A DNA stretch of 64,000 nt, taken from the NCBI RefSeq assembly GCF_002343915.1, contig NZ_NETK01000001.1, positions 4,722,001 to 4,786,000 of the forward strand, read 5' to 3'. A program made the position numbers and the translations under genes. The notes beneath the pieces were generated by a model. The model did not search any database, was not told where the DNA came from, and saw only the letters and a program-made list of their open reading frames with translations. How positions within the stretch are numbered: position 1 is the first letter of the stretch; each line of letters starts with the position of its first letter. Shown piece by piece: positions 48,876 to 56,125 of this stretch. Source of the stretch: Nannocystis exedens. Its GTDB lineage: Bacteria > Myxococcota_A > Polyangia > Nannocystales > Nannocystaceae.

Positions 48876-50689
48876 ACGAGGGCTCCTCCGTGCTGGGCCC
48901 GCCACATGCGGGCGTAGAGGCCGCCCTGCGCGAGCAGCTCGCGGTGCTCGCCGGCCTCGACCAATCGTCCGGCGTCGAGCACGAGGATTTGGTCGGCGCC
49001 GGCGATCGTGTGCAAGCGGTGGGCGATCACGATCACCGTCTTGCCGGCGATCAGCTCGGCCAGCGCGTCCTGGACCGCCGCCTCGCTGTCGGCGTCGAGC
49101 GCGGCTGTGGCCTCGTCGAGGACGACGATCGGCGCGCCCGAGACGATCGCGCGGGCGATGGTCAACCGCTGCCGTTCACCGCCGGACAGCCCGCCGCCGT
49201 CCTCCCCGAGCATCGTATCGTAGCCTCGCGGCAATCGCTGGATCACCCCGTCGATCTGGGCCGCCCGCGCCGCCGCCCGCACCTCCTCGTCGGTGGCCGT
49301 CATACGGCCCAGGCGGATGTTCTCGGCCACGGTGTCGCGCAAGAGCACCACGTCCTGGAACACCAGCGCGAGCGACGACAGCAGCGCGGTCGCCGGGATC
49401 GCGCGGACATCGGCGCCGCCGATCCGGATCGCGCCCGCGGTCACGTCGTAAAAGCGCGGCAGCAGGCTGGCCAGCGTGCTCTTCCCGGCGCCCGACGGCC
49501 CCACCAGCGCCGTCACGGTCCCGGGTTCGCAAGTCGCGGAGATCTCGACGACCGCCGGGGTGACGCCGTCGTAGGCGAACGTCACGCGGTCGAACTCGAC
49601 GCGCGCGCCGCGGGGGAGCTGCGGGTGGGCCGGCGCCTCGAACCCCGCGCGAGCGAGCAGCGCCTCGATGTGCCCGGCCGACACTCGGCCCTTGCGCAAG
49701 CCTTGAGCGCCGTGGATCGCCGGCACGATCGAGGTTGGCAGGCCGATCCCCACGACCAGGAATGGCAGCAGATCGGCGGTCGTGAGCCGGCCCGAGCTCA
49801 CCGACCACATGCCGGCGATCATCATCACCCCGAACACCGTCATCTCGGAGCCCAGGAGCCGCGCCGCGGCCGAGCTGACCTGCGTCTCGGTCACCCACGC
49901 GCGCATCGCCTCGGTGTACTCGCGCACCGCCGCGTCGAAGCGCGCGAGGATCGTTCCGCCCGCGCCGAACGTCTTCACCACCGTGATCCCGTCGGCGTAC
50001 TCCACGCTGGCCGCGCTGATGCGCCCCTCGGCCGCCAGCAGCCGGGCGATGTGCATCCCCGCCGAGCGCATCGCAATTTTGAAGCTCGCCGCCATCAGCA
50101 GCAACACCGCGACGGCCACGAGCGCCAGTCGCCAGTCGACGACCACCAGGTAGACGAACGCCGCCGCGATCGCCGTGGCCGCGCCGACCACCTCGCCGAG
50201 CGCGTGGGCGATGAGCTGGTGCATCTCCTCGAGGTCCTGCGTCATCACCTTCTTCACCGCCGCCGACCCGCTCGCCCGGAACCATCCCAGCGGCAAGACG
50301 CCCAGGTGCCGCACGATGCGGACGCGGATCGCGTGCAGCGTCTCCGCGTCGGCGTAGTGCCCGAGCCGCGACGACAGGAACACCAGCACCAGCCGCGCGC
50401 ACGCCCCGGCCACGCCGACGCCGACCCAGGACCCCACCGTGTCCGCCGTCCCCGTCGTATCCTCCGCGCGCAGCACGACACGCGCGATCTCGGCGACCGC
50501 CACGTACGGGGCGAGCCCCGCGACCGCGCCTGCCGCCGAGAGCACGGCGCAGCCGAGCAGATGCAGCCTCACCGGCCATAGCAGCCGGGTCAGGGCGCCG
50601 AAGCGGGCGAGCCGCGGCGGCGAGGGATCGACGGGCGCGCCGGTCCTCGGCGGCGCGCCCGAAAGATGCGAGCCATGGGTGTCACGCAT
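48872..50689 (-). CDS. ABC exporter subunit 1 (membrane and ATPase fused)
   Basis: 605 residues with six membrane helices and an ATPase having Walker A VGPSGAGKST, Q-loop VFQDVVLL, signature LSGGERQRLT, Walker B IVVLDEATAALD and H-loop AHRLHT. All catalytic elements look complete. It is the first gene of the two-gene transporter operon and has an AGGAG site eight bases before the ATG at 50687-50689. A hairpin (50703-50720) and a promoter with a MarR-type box (50735-50763) lie upstream. The MarR gene is about 115 bases further upstream on the same strand. Confidence 0.91.
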   Translation of the reverse strand: MRDTHGSHLSGAPPRTGAPVDPSPPRLARFGALTRLLWPVRLHLLGCAVLSAAGAVAGLAPYVAVAEIARVVLRAEDTTGTADTVGSWVGVGVAGACARLVLVFLSSRLGHYADAETLHAIRVRIVRHLGVLPLGWFRASGSAAVKKVMTQDLEEMHQLIAHALGEVVGAATAIAAAFVYLVVVDWRLALVAVAVLLLMAASFKIAMRSAGMHIARLLAAEGRISAASVEYADGITVVKTFGAGGTILARFDAAVREYTEAMRAWVTETQVSSAAARLLGSEMTVFGVMMIAGMWSVSSGRLTTADLLPFLVVGIGLPTSIVPAIHGAQGLRKGRVSAGHIEALLARAGFEAPAHPQLPRGARVEFDRVTFAYDGVTPAVVEISATCEPGTVTALVGPSGAGKSTLASLLPRFYDVTAGAIRIGGADVRAIPATALLSSLALVFQDVVLLRDTVAENIRLGRMTATDEEVRAAARAAQIDGVIQRLPRGYDTMLGEDGGGLSGGERQRLTIARAIVSGAPIVVLDEATAALDADSEAAVQDALAELIAGKTVIVIAHRLHTIAGADQILVLDAGRLVEAGEHRELLAQGGLYARMWRAQHGGALV

Positions 50690-50702
50690 GAATCTCCTGC
50701 CC

Positions 50703-50720
50703 GCGGAGGTTCACCTCCGC
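50703..50720 (-). promoter_or_regulatory. Leader hairpin before the ABC operon
   Basis: GCGGAGGT and ACCTCCGC are perfect eight-base arms separated by two bases, located in the predicted short leader of the ABC operon transcript. One arm contains an SD-like GGAGGT, and the true AGGAG site follows about eight bases downstream. It could affect translation or transcript stability. Confidence 0.5.
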
Positions 50721-50734
50721 AATGTCTTGCTGAT

Positions 50735-50763
50735 ATCGTAGCTTACGAAGTTCGTTATATTTG
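50735..50763 (-). promoter_or_regulatory. ABC operon promoter with overlapping MarR-type operator
   Basis: Read on the minus strand: CAAATA (weak -35), a 17-base spacer containing AACGAACTTCGTAA, then TACGAT (-10). The same box and the same -10 with identical spacing occur before the MarR gene. The inverted repeat ACGAA-C-TTCGT overlaps the spacer, where a bound MarR dimer would block RNA polymerase. Confidence 0.68.
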
Positions 50764-50806
50764 CTGCGAATGAAGGCGACGGCCGCCTCGCCGCCGCCGG
50801 GAGCGA

Positions 50807-51241
50807 CTAGAGCTTGGCGACGATCTTGCGGAACAGCTCGACGAACTGGGTCCGCTCGCTCGCGTTCGGCAAAGCGTCGAGGATCTTGCGCATCAGCAGC
50901 CGCTCGACGCGGTGGTGCTCCTGCTGGACCTCGACGCCCTTGTCGGTCAGCTCGACGAGGTACGAGCGACGATCGGTCGGGTGGATCGACCGCCGTACCA
51001 GCCCGCGCTTCTCGAGGCGGTCGATGAGGCTCGTCAGGGTGCTCTGCGGCACCTGCAGGTGCTCGCGCATCTCCGCCAGCGTGTGGTCGGGTTTGCTCTC
51101 GGCGAACGACATCGCGTGCAGGTCGAGGTAGCCGATGCCGGCGAGCTTGTCCGACCAGAGGTCGAGGCGCGCGAGGTTGAGCCGCAGCAGCAGCACGTGA
51201 AAGGCGTCGTTGAGGTGCTCGACCTCGCGGCTGGTCGACAT
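50807..51241 (-). CDS. MarR family transcriptional regulator
   Basis: 144 residues, normal MarR length. The winged helix is visible: HTLAEMREHLQVPQSTLTSL (helix-turn-helix), IDRLEKRGLVRRSIHPTDRRS (wing with conserved DxR), and YLVELTDKGVEVQ. MarR dimers bind short palindromes and release them on binding ligands. The gene is upstream of, and in the same direction as, the ABC operon. Matching operator candidates lie before both, so autoregulation and control of the exporter are likely. The start is almost at the predicted transcription start, suggesting a leaderless mRNA. Confidence 0.92.
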   Translation of the reverse strand: MSTSREVEHLNDAFHVLLLRLNLARLDLWSDKLAGIGYLDLHAMSFAESKPDHTLAEMREHLQVPQSTLTSLIDRLEKRGLVRRSIHPTDRRSYLVELTDKGVEVQQEHHRVERLLMRKILDALPNASERTQFVELFRKIVAKL

Positions 51242-51250
51242 CGTTCGACG

Positions 51251-51279
51251 ATCGTATACAACGAGATTCGTTTCGTCAA
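51251..51279 (-). promoter_or_regulatory. MarR gene promoter with overlapping operator
   Basis: Read on the minus strand: TTGACG (-35, 51279-51274), a 17-base spacer holding the palindrome AACGAATCTCGTT, then TACGAT (-10, 51256-51251). The ATG at 51239-51241 lies about nine bases after the -10 box, so the message may be leaderless. The box-to--10 spacing equals that of the ABC operon promoter. Confidence 0.72.
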
Positions 51280-51460
51280 GCGACCTCCGGCCGGGCTTCG
51301 GGCCGTACTGAGAGGAGACGCTCCGGCTCGTCAGCCCCTACCCGCACTCGGACGTCGCGACCGGCCCCGCGGACGGTCGCGAGCATCTCCTCCGCGCCGG
51401 GCGGTTCCACGCCGCCTGACCGTGCTCACGCGCCCACGCCTCCGTGCTACGGTATTTATT

Positions 51461-51573
51461 GAAGGAGGATCGAGATGAAGACCACGAAGCAAGCGCCCTT
51501 GCAGATCAAGACCGGCGTCCGCGCCGGCACGAGGCACGATACGATCAAGAATTCCATCGGTAACATCCGCTGA
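51461..51573 (+). CDS. Small 32-residue peptide gene with strong ribosome binding site
   Basis: A GAAGGAGG at 51461-51468 precedes ATG at 51475-51477 by six bases, giving a 32-codon frame to TGA at 51571-51573 (the coding part is 51475-51573). The peptide begins MKTTKQAPLQIKTGVRAGTR and continues HDTIKNSIGNIR. It is basic and hydrophilic, with KTGVRAG similar to conserved blocks in small precursor-like peptides, though I cannot name a family. It is divergent from the MarR gene and next to the two-subunit exporter, so a peptide substrate or signal is conceivable. No modifying enzyme is seen in the window. Confidence 0.55.
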
Positions 51574-51991
51574 AGCTCTGACGCCCGGCACCGCGCGGTC
51601 GCGATCCGGGGGTGACTCGATCTCGCTGGCCATTCGCCGCCATCCATTCGGGCCGCATCGGCCGTGCCCTCACAATACCGCGTATGTGATCTGGCAAGAG
51701 ACAGACCTCGTCTTGCTCGTTTTTTTTCTGCGGTCTCCGGCCTGTTGCGCGCCATGTTCGAGGGGGCTTGACGAATCGTTGGAGCCGGGCAAAATCACGC
51801 GGCTGTTCGATGGCCGCGTCCCGGGGGCCAGCGTGCCCTTGCGCCTGTCCTCGAACTCGGCGTACGCCGAACCGCGAGCGCAGGCCGCCACCGCCTCCTC
51901 GCGTGGCAACGCCTCGTCGGCGCGCAGCGGGTGCAGGGTCGCCAGGAAGATGTCGACGTGATGAGCCGCAGCGAGCTGCTGGCGCTGTGCC
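51574..51991. other. Intergenic region containing a gene remnant
   Basis: About 420 bases between the small peptide gene and the HTTM gene. It holds the amidohydrolase-like remnant (51820-51996) and otherwise nothing I can identify. Confidence 0.45.
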
Positions 51992-51996
51992 TCAAT
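51820..51996 (-). pseudogene. C-terminal remnant of a YtcJ-like amidohydrolase gene
   Basis: A minus-strand stretch of about 59 codons reads GIEAQRQQLAAAHHVDIF, then LRADEALPREEAVAACARGS and AYAEFEDRRKGTLAPG. This is the pattern of the C-terminal part of amidohydrolase_3/YtcJ proteins (a helix, then ARGSAYAEFxExxKGTLxPGK). Upstream and downstream the frame is unrelated, and the usual LADLVVL segment after PG is missing. It is interpreted as an eroded fragment. It touches the end of the HTTM gene. Confidence 0.6.
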
Positions 51997-52855
51997 TCCG
52001 ACTGAACGCTCGCCGCAAGCGGTGCAGCCGGTCCTCGTCGACGAACAGCACGAAGAACGCGCACATCTGCAGGGCGAAGAACACCAGCTCACGCATGGTC
52101 AGCGAGATGGTGAGGAACATGCCGAAGCCCATCGCGTAGCCGAGCGGGCGCAGGCGGCGGACGGTGAACAGCAGCGGCGAGGCCAGCTCGAACACCAGCG
52201 CGAGGTGCTGCAGCCCGGCCCACACCGGCATCGACACGTTGCGGACCATCCACGCCGCCGTGTCGGTCATGAAGTTGAGCTGGACCTGATGCCACAGCGT
52301 GTCGCTGTGGGCCAGCCAATCGCCGTACCTGACCTTGCAGACACCCGCGCCGAACAGCTGCACGATCAGGGTGAATTGCAGCACCCGCAGCGGCCAGGCC
52401 GAGCGGATGGTCGAGCGGCCCTCGGCGTCGGTGACGATCGGCGGCGCGAGGGCGAGGATGAGCAGGCCGCCGAGGAAGATCTTGTTGATCGTGAACGCCG
52501 CCAGTCGGTCGGCGCCGGTGACGTAGGCCGTGCCGAGCAGGACCGGCCAGATCGACAGGCGCGGCCGGATGCCGACGATCAGCGCGACGATCGCGGAGAA
52601 ATACACGACGCCGAACCACGGCAGCGCCGCCTCCGACAAGAGCGGCACCGCCTGCTGAAAGCCCGCGCTCGCGCCCCCGCTCGGGTGATAGCCGACCGGC
52701 GTGAGCCACTCGGCCGCGTAGCGCCAGCGGAACGCGACGTAGTACAGCAGCGTCGCCGCGAACAGCGAGCGGAACACGACCAGCCGTCCGGCGGCGACCG
52801 GCCCGAACACGAACCCGCCGGCTCGCTGCAGCAGCTCGCTCGCCCGCGGCGTCAT
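51992..52855 (-). CDS. HTTM-like membrane protein
   Basis: 287 residues with about seven hydrophobic helices. Sequence blocks GRLVVFRSLFAATLLYYVAF, ALPWFGVVYFSAIVALIVGI and LQFTLIVQLFGAGVCKVRYG, together with WLAHSDTLWHQVQLNFMTDT, match the HTTM (vitamin K-dependent gamma-carboxylase-like, DoxX-related) type, whose function in bacteria is mostly unknown. Its ATG overlaps the stop of the preceding small membrane protein gene by four bases. It is the last gene of the ether-lipid type operon. Confidence 0.8.
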   Translation of the reverse strand: MTPRASELLQRAGGFVFGPVAAGRLVVFRSLFAATLLYYVAFRWRYAAEWLTPVGYHPSGGASAGFQQAVPLLSEAALPWFGVVYFSAIVALIVGIRPRLSIWPVLLGTAYVTGADRLAAFTINKIFLGGLLILALAPPIVTDAEGRSTIRSAWPLRVLQFTLIVQLFGAGVCKVRYGDWLAHSDTLWHQVQLNFMTDTAAWMVRNVSMPVWAGLQHLALVFELASPLLFTVRRLRPLGYAMGFGMFLTISLTMRELVFFALQMCAFFVLFVDEDRLHRLRRAFSRN

Positions 52856-53415
52856 CGCCCCCCACCTGGCTCTTTGGCCATCTCGGCCCGCAGGTCGTGG
52901 CTCGACAGCACCCGCACCGTCTGAGGCGTCGGCGCGGGCTTTTGCCAGTGTCCGGCCGGCGGCCGGGCCGGGTCGATCTTCTGCGCCCCGGCGAGGAAGC
53001 GGACCGCCACCACCGGGCTGCGGGTCGGGCTCAGCTCGCGGTCGCGGGCGGCGACCCAGCGGGCCAGGTCGAGGCGCGACGCCTCCTGCTTCGCGCCGAA
53101 GCGCTCCATGAAGCGGTCGAAGCGGCTGCGGTAGCCGAACGGCTCCATCGGGAACATCGCCTGCTCGTCGATCGGCTCCCACTCGCGCCGGCCCTCGCGC
53201 AGCACCTGAATGAAGAAGTACGACACGCTCTCGGGCCGGTGGCGGAACAGGCAGGAGATCGATCCGAGGTCGCGGACGACCGTCGGCCACCACATCGCCG
53301 GCGCCGCCTGGATCGCGCCCTGGCTGATCGGCACCACCCAGACCACGAGCACCAGCAGCGCCGCGGCGACGTCGCGTCGCAGCGGGCGCGCGGGCGCGGG
53401 GGCCGGCGGGCTCAC
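52852..53415 (-). CDS. Membrane-anchored protein coupled to the HTTM gene
   Basis: 187 residues beginning at GTG 53413-53415, whose last two bases lie in the stop of the FAD-oxidase gene (stop and start overlap). A single N-terminal membrane helix (DVAAALLVLVVWVVPISQGA) is followed by a soluble part (SCLFRHRPESVSYFFIQVLR, PFGYRSRFDRFMERFGAKQE) placed outside the cytoplasm by the positive-inside rule. No known domain. Tight overlap with both neighbours suggests it works with the HTTM protein. Confidence 0.75.
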   Translation of the reverse strand: MSPPAPAPARPLRRDVAAALLVLVVWVVPISQGAIQAAPAMWWPTVVRDLGSISCLFRHRPESVSYFFIQVLREGRREWEPIDEQAMFPMEPFGYRSRFDRFMERFGAKQEASRLDLARWVAARDRELSPTRSPVVAVRFLAGAQKIDPARPPAGHWQKPAPTPQTVRVLSSHDLRAEMAKEPGGGR

Positions 53416-55088
53416 CCTGGCAGCACCTTGCCCGGGTTGCACGTGTGCTTGGGGTCGAGGCTGTCCTTGAGGCCAGCCAGGAGCGCGACCCCGACCTCGC
53501 CCTTCTCGCGCAGCAGCCACGGCGCGTGGTCGGTGCCGACGCCGTGGTGGTGGCTGATGGTGCCGCCGCCGGCGACGATCGCGTCGGAGGCGGCGCGCTT
53601 GATCGCCATCCACTGCTCGACCTCGGCGCCCTGCTTCTGCGGGAAGATCATCGTGAAGTAGAGGCTCGCGCCGTCGAAGTAACCATGGGACAGGTGGCAC
53701 ATGAGGATCGCGCGCGCCTCGGCGTCGGCGGCGTTGTCGCGCAGGGCGTCGTGGATGGCCAGGTGGACGCCGCGGTAGAGGTTGTGCAGGTCGGACCAGC
53801 GGACCGAGGTCTCGAGCGTCTCGACGGCGATCCCGCGGTCGAGCATGGGGTCGCGCATGTAGGGCATGGCGAACCGCTTGGCGTACCAGCGCTCGCCGGG
53901 GCGGTTGCCGAGGTGGACCCCGCCGAGCCGCTCGATGATCGCGCGGGTGCGGACCTGCGACTCGAGCACCGTCTCGCGGTCGCCCTCGAGCCCGACCAGC
54001 AGCAGGCAGCGGCCCTCGCCGTAGCCGCGCCACGCCAGCGCCTGCATCGCCGCCTTCTCGAGCGCCCCCGGCGGCTTCTGGGCCGCCGAGAAGCTCTGCA
54101 GGAAGTGCGTCTCGGGCCCGTCGGACAGGCGCAGCATCGCCACCGGCAGCTCCTCCTGCAGGATCGTCCGCACCGCCTTGGCGCCCGCCTCGAAGTCCTT
54201 GAAGAAGAAGCCGCGGTAGTCCTTCTCGGCCGGCACGCGGTGGATCTTCACCGTCGCCTCGGTGATGACGCCGAGGATGCCCTCGCTGCCGGCGACGCAC
54301 TGGTTGAGGTTGGGCCCCGCCGCCGAGGCCGGGAAGTTCTCGGTGCGCCACGGCCCCTTCGGCGTCGCCAGCTCGGCGGACACCAGCCACTTCTCGGCCT
54401 TGCCGTAGCGGTACGACTGCTGCCCGGCGCCGCGCGCGGCGATCCACCCGCCGAGGGTCGAGAACTCGAACGACTGCGGGTAGTGGCCGAGGGTGAAGCC
54501 CTCGCGCTGCAGCGTGCGCTCGAGCTCGGGGCCGTAGATGCCGGCCTGCACCCGCGCCGTCAGCGACTCGCCGTCGATCGCCAGCACCCGGCCGAGCCGC
54601 GTGGTGTCGAGCGTGACGACGCCGCGGTGGCCGTCGCCGCGGATCGCCGCGACCCCGCCGACCACCGACGAGCCGCCGCCGAACGGGACCACGGCGATGC
54701 CCTCGCGGTCGCAGTGGCTCACCACCGCCTGGACCTCCTCCGACGTGCCGGGGTAGACCACGGCGTCGGGCACCTGCCGCAGGTCACCTGCCCGAAGGGC
54801 CAGGAGGTCGAGGTAGCTCTTGCCGCGCGAGTGGAAGGCGCGCTCGTAGCGGTCGGTCTTGACGTGGTCGGCGCCGACGATCGCCCGCAGGGCCGCGAGG
54901 TCGGCCTCGGCCAGCGCCGGCGCGGCCAGCTCGAGGCGGTCGAGCGGCGCGGCCGGGCGGTGCGGCAGGGTCTTGCGGCCGAGCTGGTCGGCGACCCAGC
55001 GCCACACCTCGGGTTCGCGGCGGCCCAGTTCGAAGCCGGCGTGGACGAAGCCCCAGCCGTTCCAGCGCAGCGCGCGGCGGTCGATCAT
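53412..55088 (-). CDS. FAD-binding oxidase, alkyldihydroxyacetonephosphate synthase-like
   Basis: 558 residues of the vanillyl-alcohol oxidase FAD superfamily. The FAD domain shows VVYPGTSEEVQAVVSHCDR, VPFGGGSSVVGGV, YGPELERTLQREGFTLGHYP and GGWIAARGAGQQSYRYGKAE. The C-terminal part has AILMCHLSHGYFDGASLYFT and ISHHHGVGTDHAPWL. The HHHGVG motif is a mark of alkylglycerone-phosphate synthase (AGPS), which makes the ether bond in ether lipids from acyl-DHAP and a fatty alcohol. Neighbours GlpD (source of DHAP) and a DAG-kinase-like enzyme fit this role. A partly matching palindrome lies inside at 54787-54804. Confidence 0.85.
   Translation of the reverse strand: MIDRRALRWNGWGFVHAGFELGRREPEVWRWVADQLGRKTLPHRPAAPLDRLELAAPALAEADLAALRAIVGADHVKTDRYERAFHSRGKSYLDLLALRAGDLRQVPDAVVYPGTSEEVQAVVSHCDREGIAVVPFGGGSSVVGGVAAIRGDGHRGVVTLDTTRLGRVLAIDGESLTARVQAGIYGPELERTLQREGFTLGHYPQSFEFSTLGGWIAARGAGQQSYRYGKAEKWLVSAELATPKGPWRTENFPASAAGPNLNQCVAGSEGILGVITEATVKIHRVPAEKDYRGFFFKDFEAGAKAVRTILQEELPVAMLRLSDGPETHFLQSFSAAQKPPGALEKAAMQALAWRGYGEGRCLLLVGLEGDRETVLESQVRTRAIIERLGGVHLGNRPGERWYAKRFAMPYMRDPMLDRGIAVETLETSVRWSDLHNLYRGVHLAIHDALRDNAADAEARAILMCHLSHGYFDGASLYFTMIFPQKQGAEVEQWMAIKRAASDAIVAGGGTISHHHGVGTDHAPWLLREKGEVGVALLAGLKDSLDPKHTCNPGKVLPG
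54787..54804. repeat. CCTGCCC-GAAG-GGCCAGG inverted repeat in the AGPS-like gene
   Basis: An 18-base imperfect palindrome of the CAGG-ended subtype, in frame inside the AGPS-like gene. A related degenerate copy (TGTCC-CTTC-GTACA, 55094-55107) lies just before this gene's start. Confidence 0.5.
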
Positions 55089-55118
55089 CGGTCTGTCCCT
55101 TCGTACATGTGGTGAGAC

Positions 55119-56066
55119 TCAATAGCGCAGGGTCAGCGCCCCGGGCAACACGGTGAAGGTCGCCGGCAAGCGGCCAGGGGCCTCGCCGTCGATGTCGAGC
55201 AGCACCTCCGCCCCCGAAGGCGCGCGCGCCTCGACGCGCGCGCCCGAGAGGTGGCGCACCTTGGGCTTCGTGAGGTGCTCGCCGCGGTAGATCGCGTTCG
55301 GGTCCTTGACGAAGTCGACGAGGCCCATGTCGTGCATCACGACCACCTCGAGCCGGCCGTCGCCCGGGTCGGCCATCGGCGCCACGTGCATGCCGCCGCC
55401 GAAGTAGCGGCCGTTGCACACCGCCGCGGTGTTGACGACGAGCTTCAGCTCGGGGCCGTCGTCGACGCGCATCACCACCTCGGTCGGGCGGTAGCGCAGC
55501 AGGCCGCGCACGGTCGCGGCGAAGTAGGTGAACTTGCCGCCGAGCAGCTTGGTGAGCCGCGCCTTGTTGACCTCGCGGTCGACCACCCCGGACACGCCGA
55601 AGCTGGCGATGTTGATGAAGTAGCGGGCGGCCGGCGAGCCGTCGTCGGCGACGAAGTCGACGCGGCCGACGTCGAGCGGCCGGGGCCTGGCCTCGGCGAT
55701 CCGCCGCACCTGGGCGTCGACGTCGCCGGCGGCGCCGAAGCTCTTGCGGAAGTCGCCGCCTGTCCCGAGCATCAGGACCGAAAGCGCAGCGCCCTCGCCG
55801 ACGCGGACGTCGGGCCCGCCGGGCGCGGGCGGCTCGAAGAAGCCGTTGACCACCTCGTTGTTGGTCCCGTCGCCGCCGCAGGCGATCACCAGCTCGACGC
55901 CGTCGCGCAGGGCCTCGCGCGTGAGCCTGGCCGCGGCCATCGGCGCGTCGGTGAACGCGACCTCGACCGGGCCGAGCGCCGCTTGCAACCTCGCGTGGAC
56001 CTCGGGCCAGGCGCGGGCGAGGCGGCCGCGGGAGGAGTTCGGGTTGACGATCGCTCGCGCGCGCAT
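55119..56066 (-). CDS. Diacylglycerol kinase-family lipid kinase
   Basis: 315 residues. The DAGK catalytic domain is clear: VNPNSSRGRLARAWPEVHAR, VIACGGDGTNNEVVNGFF (GGDGTxNEVVNG, ATP binding), and LMLGTGGDFRKSFGAA. The C-terminal part (VVNTAAVCNGRYFGGGMHVAP, ADPGDGRLEVVVMHD, VLLDIDGEAPGRLPATF) is the usual second domain. It phosphorylates a lipid alcohol such as diacylglycerol or an alkyl glycerol. Gaps of 59 bases to glpD upstream and 30 to AGPS downstream support an operon. Confidence 0.9.
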   Translation of the reverse strand: MRARAIVNPNSSRGRLARAWPEVHARLQAALGPVEVAFTDAPMAAARLTREALRDGVELVIACGGDGTNNEVVNGFFEPPAPGGPDVRVGEGAALSVLMLGTGGDFRKSFGAAGDVDAQVRRIAEARPRPLDVGRVDFVADDGSPAARYFINIASFGVSGVVDREVNKARLTKLLGGKFTYFAATVRGLLRYRPTEVVMRVDDGPELKLVVNTAAVCNGRYFGGGMHVAPMADPGDGRLEVVVMHDMGLVDFVKDPNAIYRGEHLTKPKVRHLSGARVEARAPSGAEVLLDIDGEAPGRLPATFTVLPGALTLRY

Positions 56067-56125
56067 ACGAGGAACCTTCGCGGCCTGGGGCCCTGATGAA
56101 GCTTATGTCGCTTCGCCCCGGCGTG

